Shown here: piece after piece, positions 62,206 to 64,000 of the stretch
How the letters are laid out: each line of letters opens with the position of its first letter
Numbering within the stretch: position 1 is the stretch's first letter
DNA from: Taiwanofungus camphoratus
Taxonomy: Eukaryota > Basidiomycota > Agaricomycetes > Polyporales > Taiwanofungaceae
Reading direction: 5' to 3'
DNA: 64,000 bases
NCBI GenBank assembly: GCA_003999685.1
Contig: CP021222.1
Coordinates: 1,364,001 to 1,428,000, forward strand
Made by a program: the position numbers and the translations under genes
The notes under the pieces: generated by a model
What the model was told of the DNA's origin: nothing
Databases searched by the model: none
Seen by the model: only the letters and a program-made list of their open reading frames with translations

Positions 62206-64000
62206 TTAGGACAAGATTCCTTCTACAAACTCTATCTCAGGATAGCGAATTAGAACGCGAGCAAGCGGAAGAAACCGGACCCTCACCAACGTCCTCATAG
62301 GAAGGATTGGGTAAGACCAGTGTCCCCGTTGGAAGGGACTGGCAGGAGGATCACTTGACTACAAGTGCGTACCATCAGTGTTGAATTGAAGGATAAGAAA
62401 CACCGGAAAGATGGAGAAGTTCCTGGCGATAGTCTGGAGAGCTATCACCTGGCGAAGAAAATTGAAGGAAGGAAGGGAGGAAGACTACATACCCCGACCG
62501 GAAACAACAGAAGAAGCAGCCCTAGGGATCCCCTGGGATGGACCGCTTACCCCAAGCGACAATGACCTCAGACTTTCTCAGCCCTCCACTGAAGCCCTTG
62601 AACAGGGGCAGAGAGGCACAGGCTCCAGGCAAGGACACCGACACAACCACCCCGATACAGCTCTGACACCTCATCACTGGAAGAAGAGGAGCTGCTACCG
62701 ATGCAGGAAGCCAGGACACTTGGTCAAGGCATGCCCGGAGCCCAGGAAAATTAGAAAGGAAGGACACAGAGACGTGGCCCTAGGGGAAGCTGACGATGAA
62801 CACGATAATCCACACAAAAGCGAACCCAGACTTCCACAACCCTCCAATGATACCGGGAGAGACAGGGAGCTGGAACTGCACCACTCGTCAAACTCAGACG
62901 ACTTCGCCTTGGAGGAAACCCAGCCATATCCGGTCCCACCAGCAGACTACTGGAGCAGTGAAGAAACGGAGGAATCCTTAGGAACATCCACCGTAGAATC
63001 CATTGAACAGAAACGGTTCCCTCATTTTGAGCACTTCACTGATGCCCCAGGAGGGGAATCATTGGCTGAAGGCACAGGGAAACCTGCGCAAAGAAACTTG
63101 GACAAGCCAAAGACCAGTAAGGACCCGACCATCTCAATGGGGGCCACAATCACAGGATACCGGAAAGGAACCACTCTGTATGTAGAAGGTTATGTTGTCG
63201 CCGGGAAAAGGGCCATCGCTGTGAGACCACTAATCGATAGCGGAGCCGATGCCAACCTCATACACCCTGACCTTGTGGAACGATGGGGACTGCCCACACG
63301 ACCGCTACCTCGGAAGGTACGAAGTACGACCATTGATGGGACCCCCAACAGGGGTGGACCAATTACCCATCGAGTTGAAGGGAGCATACGGCTTGAAGGG
63401 TATGACATACCCACAAACTTCTATGTATCGGACATCGGGGACCTCGAAGTAGTGCTGGGCAACCCTTGGTTGATTCAAGTCAACCCGCAGATTGATTGGC
63501 CGAAAGGGACCCTCACGGTTGACCCAGACAGGATTAAGGAATGGCAGGGGTACTATGCTTGGATCATGAACCAGCCTACCACGGACGGCATCCCATTGTG
63601 CCGAGCCTCTGCACACGAGGACGATGATGAGCTAGAAACCATCCTATGTGCTTATACAAGGGGAGAAGGGGTCTTAGGCATGTTCAACGATCAACCGGAG
63701 CCCCTATTCGATGAAACGGGCCTGCTGCAGCCACCCAAGAAGTCTCAACCATCGTTAGATCGGAACAGCCATGTAAGGGGCTCAAAACGGTTCATAGCCA
63801 CCGCCAGGCAGACAAGCGCACCACTGACACCCCCTGAGGAGGGGCCACAGATTGAAGACCTGGTGCCTGAGTACTTACTCGACTACCGGGACCGCTTTGA
63901 AAAGGCGGCCGCTGCTCGATTCCCTGATTCGAGACCATGGGACCACGCTGTGGAGACAAAGCCTAACTTTGTACCTAGGAAGTGCGGGGTAATTGCATTA
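61635..64000 (+). mobile_element. Ty3/gypsy element with LTR-C, runs off the window
   Basis: The 5' LTR-C (61635-62205, TGTTACAAGG...CGTAACA) is followed directly by the internal region. The flanks differ (GTTGA left, TTAGG right), as expected for one LTR of a longer element. A single plus-strand frame is open from about 62390 to the window end. It holds a short gag-like segment, one CCHC knuckle (CYRCRKPGHLVKAC, about 62693), an aspartic protease (LIDSGADANLIHPDL, about 63233; VVLGNPWL, about 63452) and the lead-in to reverse transcriptase (LVPEYLLDYRDRFEKAAA). The gag part before the knuckle is shorter than usual. It sits inside the LTR-D element, so it is the youngest layer of the nest. 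Whether it is whole cannot be judged from this window. Confidence 0.88.

Noticed and set aside
1-64000. CRISPR array, bacterial operon or rRNA gene
   Set aside because: The tandem repeats have no unique spacers, the genes are intron-rich and eukaryotic, and no rRNA-like sequence was seen.

Overview
The window looks like a chromosome segment from a mushroom-forming basidiomycete (Agaricomycetes). Host genes are cut by many short introns of about 50-70 bp with GT...AG ends, and the recognisable proteins are core eukaryotic ones (exportin-1, Tma20/MCTS1, a Puf/RRM protein, linker histone H1, RNA polymerase III subunit RPC82, FACT subunit Spt16). The mobile elements are fungal types: Ty3/gypsy elements, an RNase H-bearing LINE and MITEs. 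All assignments come from reading the sequence; no searches were run.

Layout. (1) 1-8386 is a repeat island. Its core is a large foldback element (about 1320-8386). The arms are inverted copies built from three kinds of tandem subrepeat (34 bp, 21 bp, about 180 bp) around an AT-rich loop of about 1 kb. Three solo LTRs, from three families called A, B and C here, have inserted into the arms. (2) 8387-9889 holds nothing I can name. (3) 9890-47057 is a host gene block: exportin-1 (+), an F-box-like protein (-), Tma20/MCTS1 (+), an RRM-Puf protein (-), a GDS1-type winged-helix protein (-), an empty stretch of about 3.2 kb, histone H1 (-), RPC82 (-), an acidic orphan protein (-), a divergent AMP-binding/acyl-CoA-ligase-like protein (-) and SPT16 (+). 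Two MITEs of one family lie at 34.8 kb and 47.3 kb. (4) 47679-49954 shows no gene. (5) 49955-64000 is a second repeat island: a LINE on the minus strand holding two solo LTRs (A and C) and a Ty3/gypsy element with LTR B. That element is interrupted by a minus-strand chromodomain-type gypsy element (LTR D), which is interrupted by a plus-strand gypsy element with LTR C that runs off the window.

The host genes do not form one pathway, although several act in nuclear gene expression: nuclear export, chromatin (H1, FACT), Pol III transcription, translation re-initiation and mRNA binding. The acyl-CoA-ligase-like gene and SPT16 are divergent and share an upstream region of about 357 bp.

The most unusual items are the foldback element with its palindrome-rich arms, the four-layer nest of retroelements, an extra ORF with two zinc knuckles at the 3' end of the LTR-D element, and strong CpG-to-TpG/CpA change across repeat copies.
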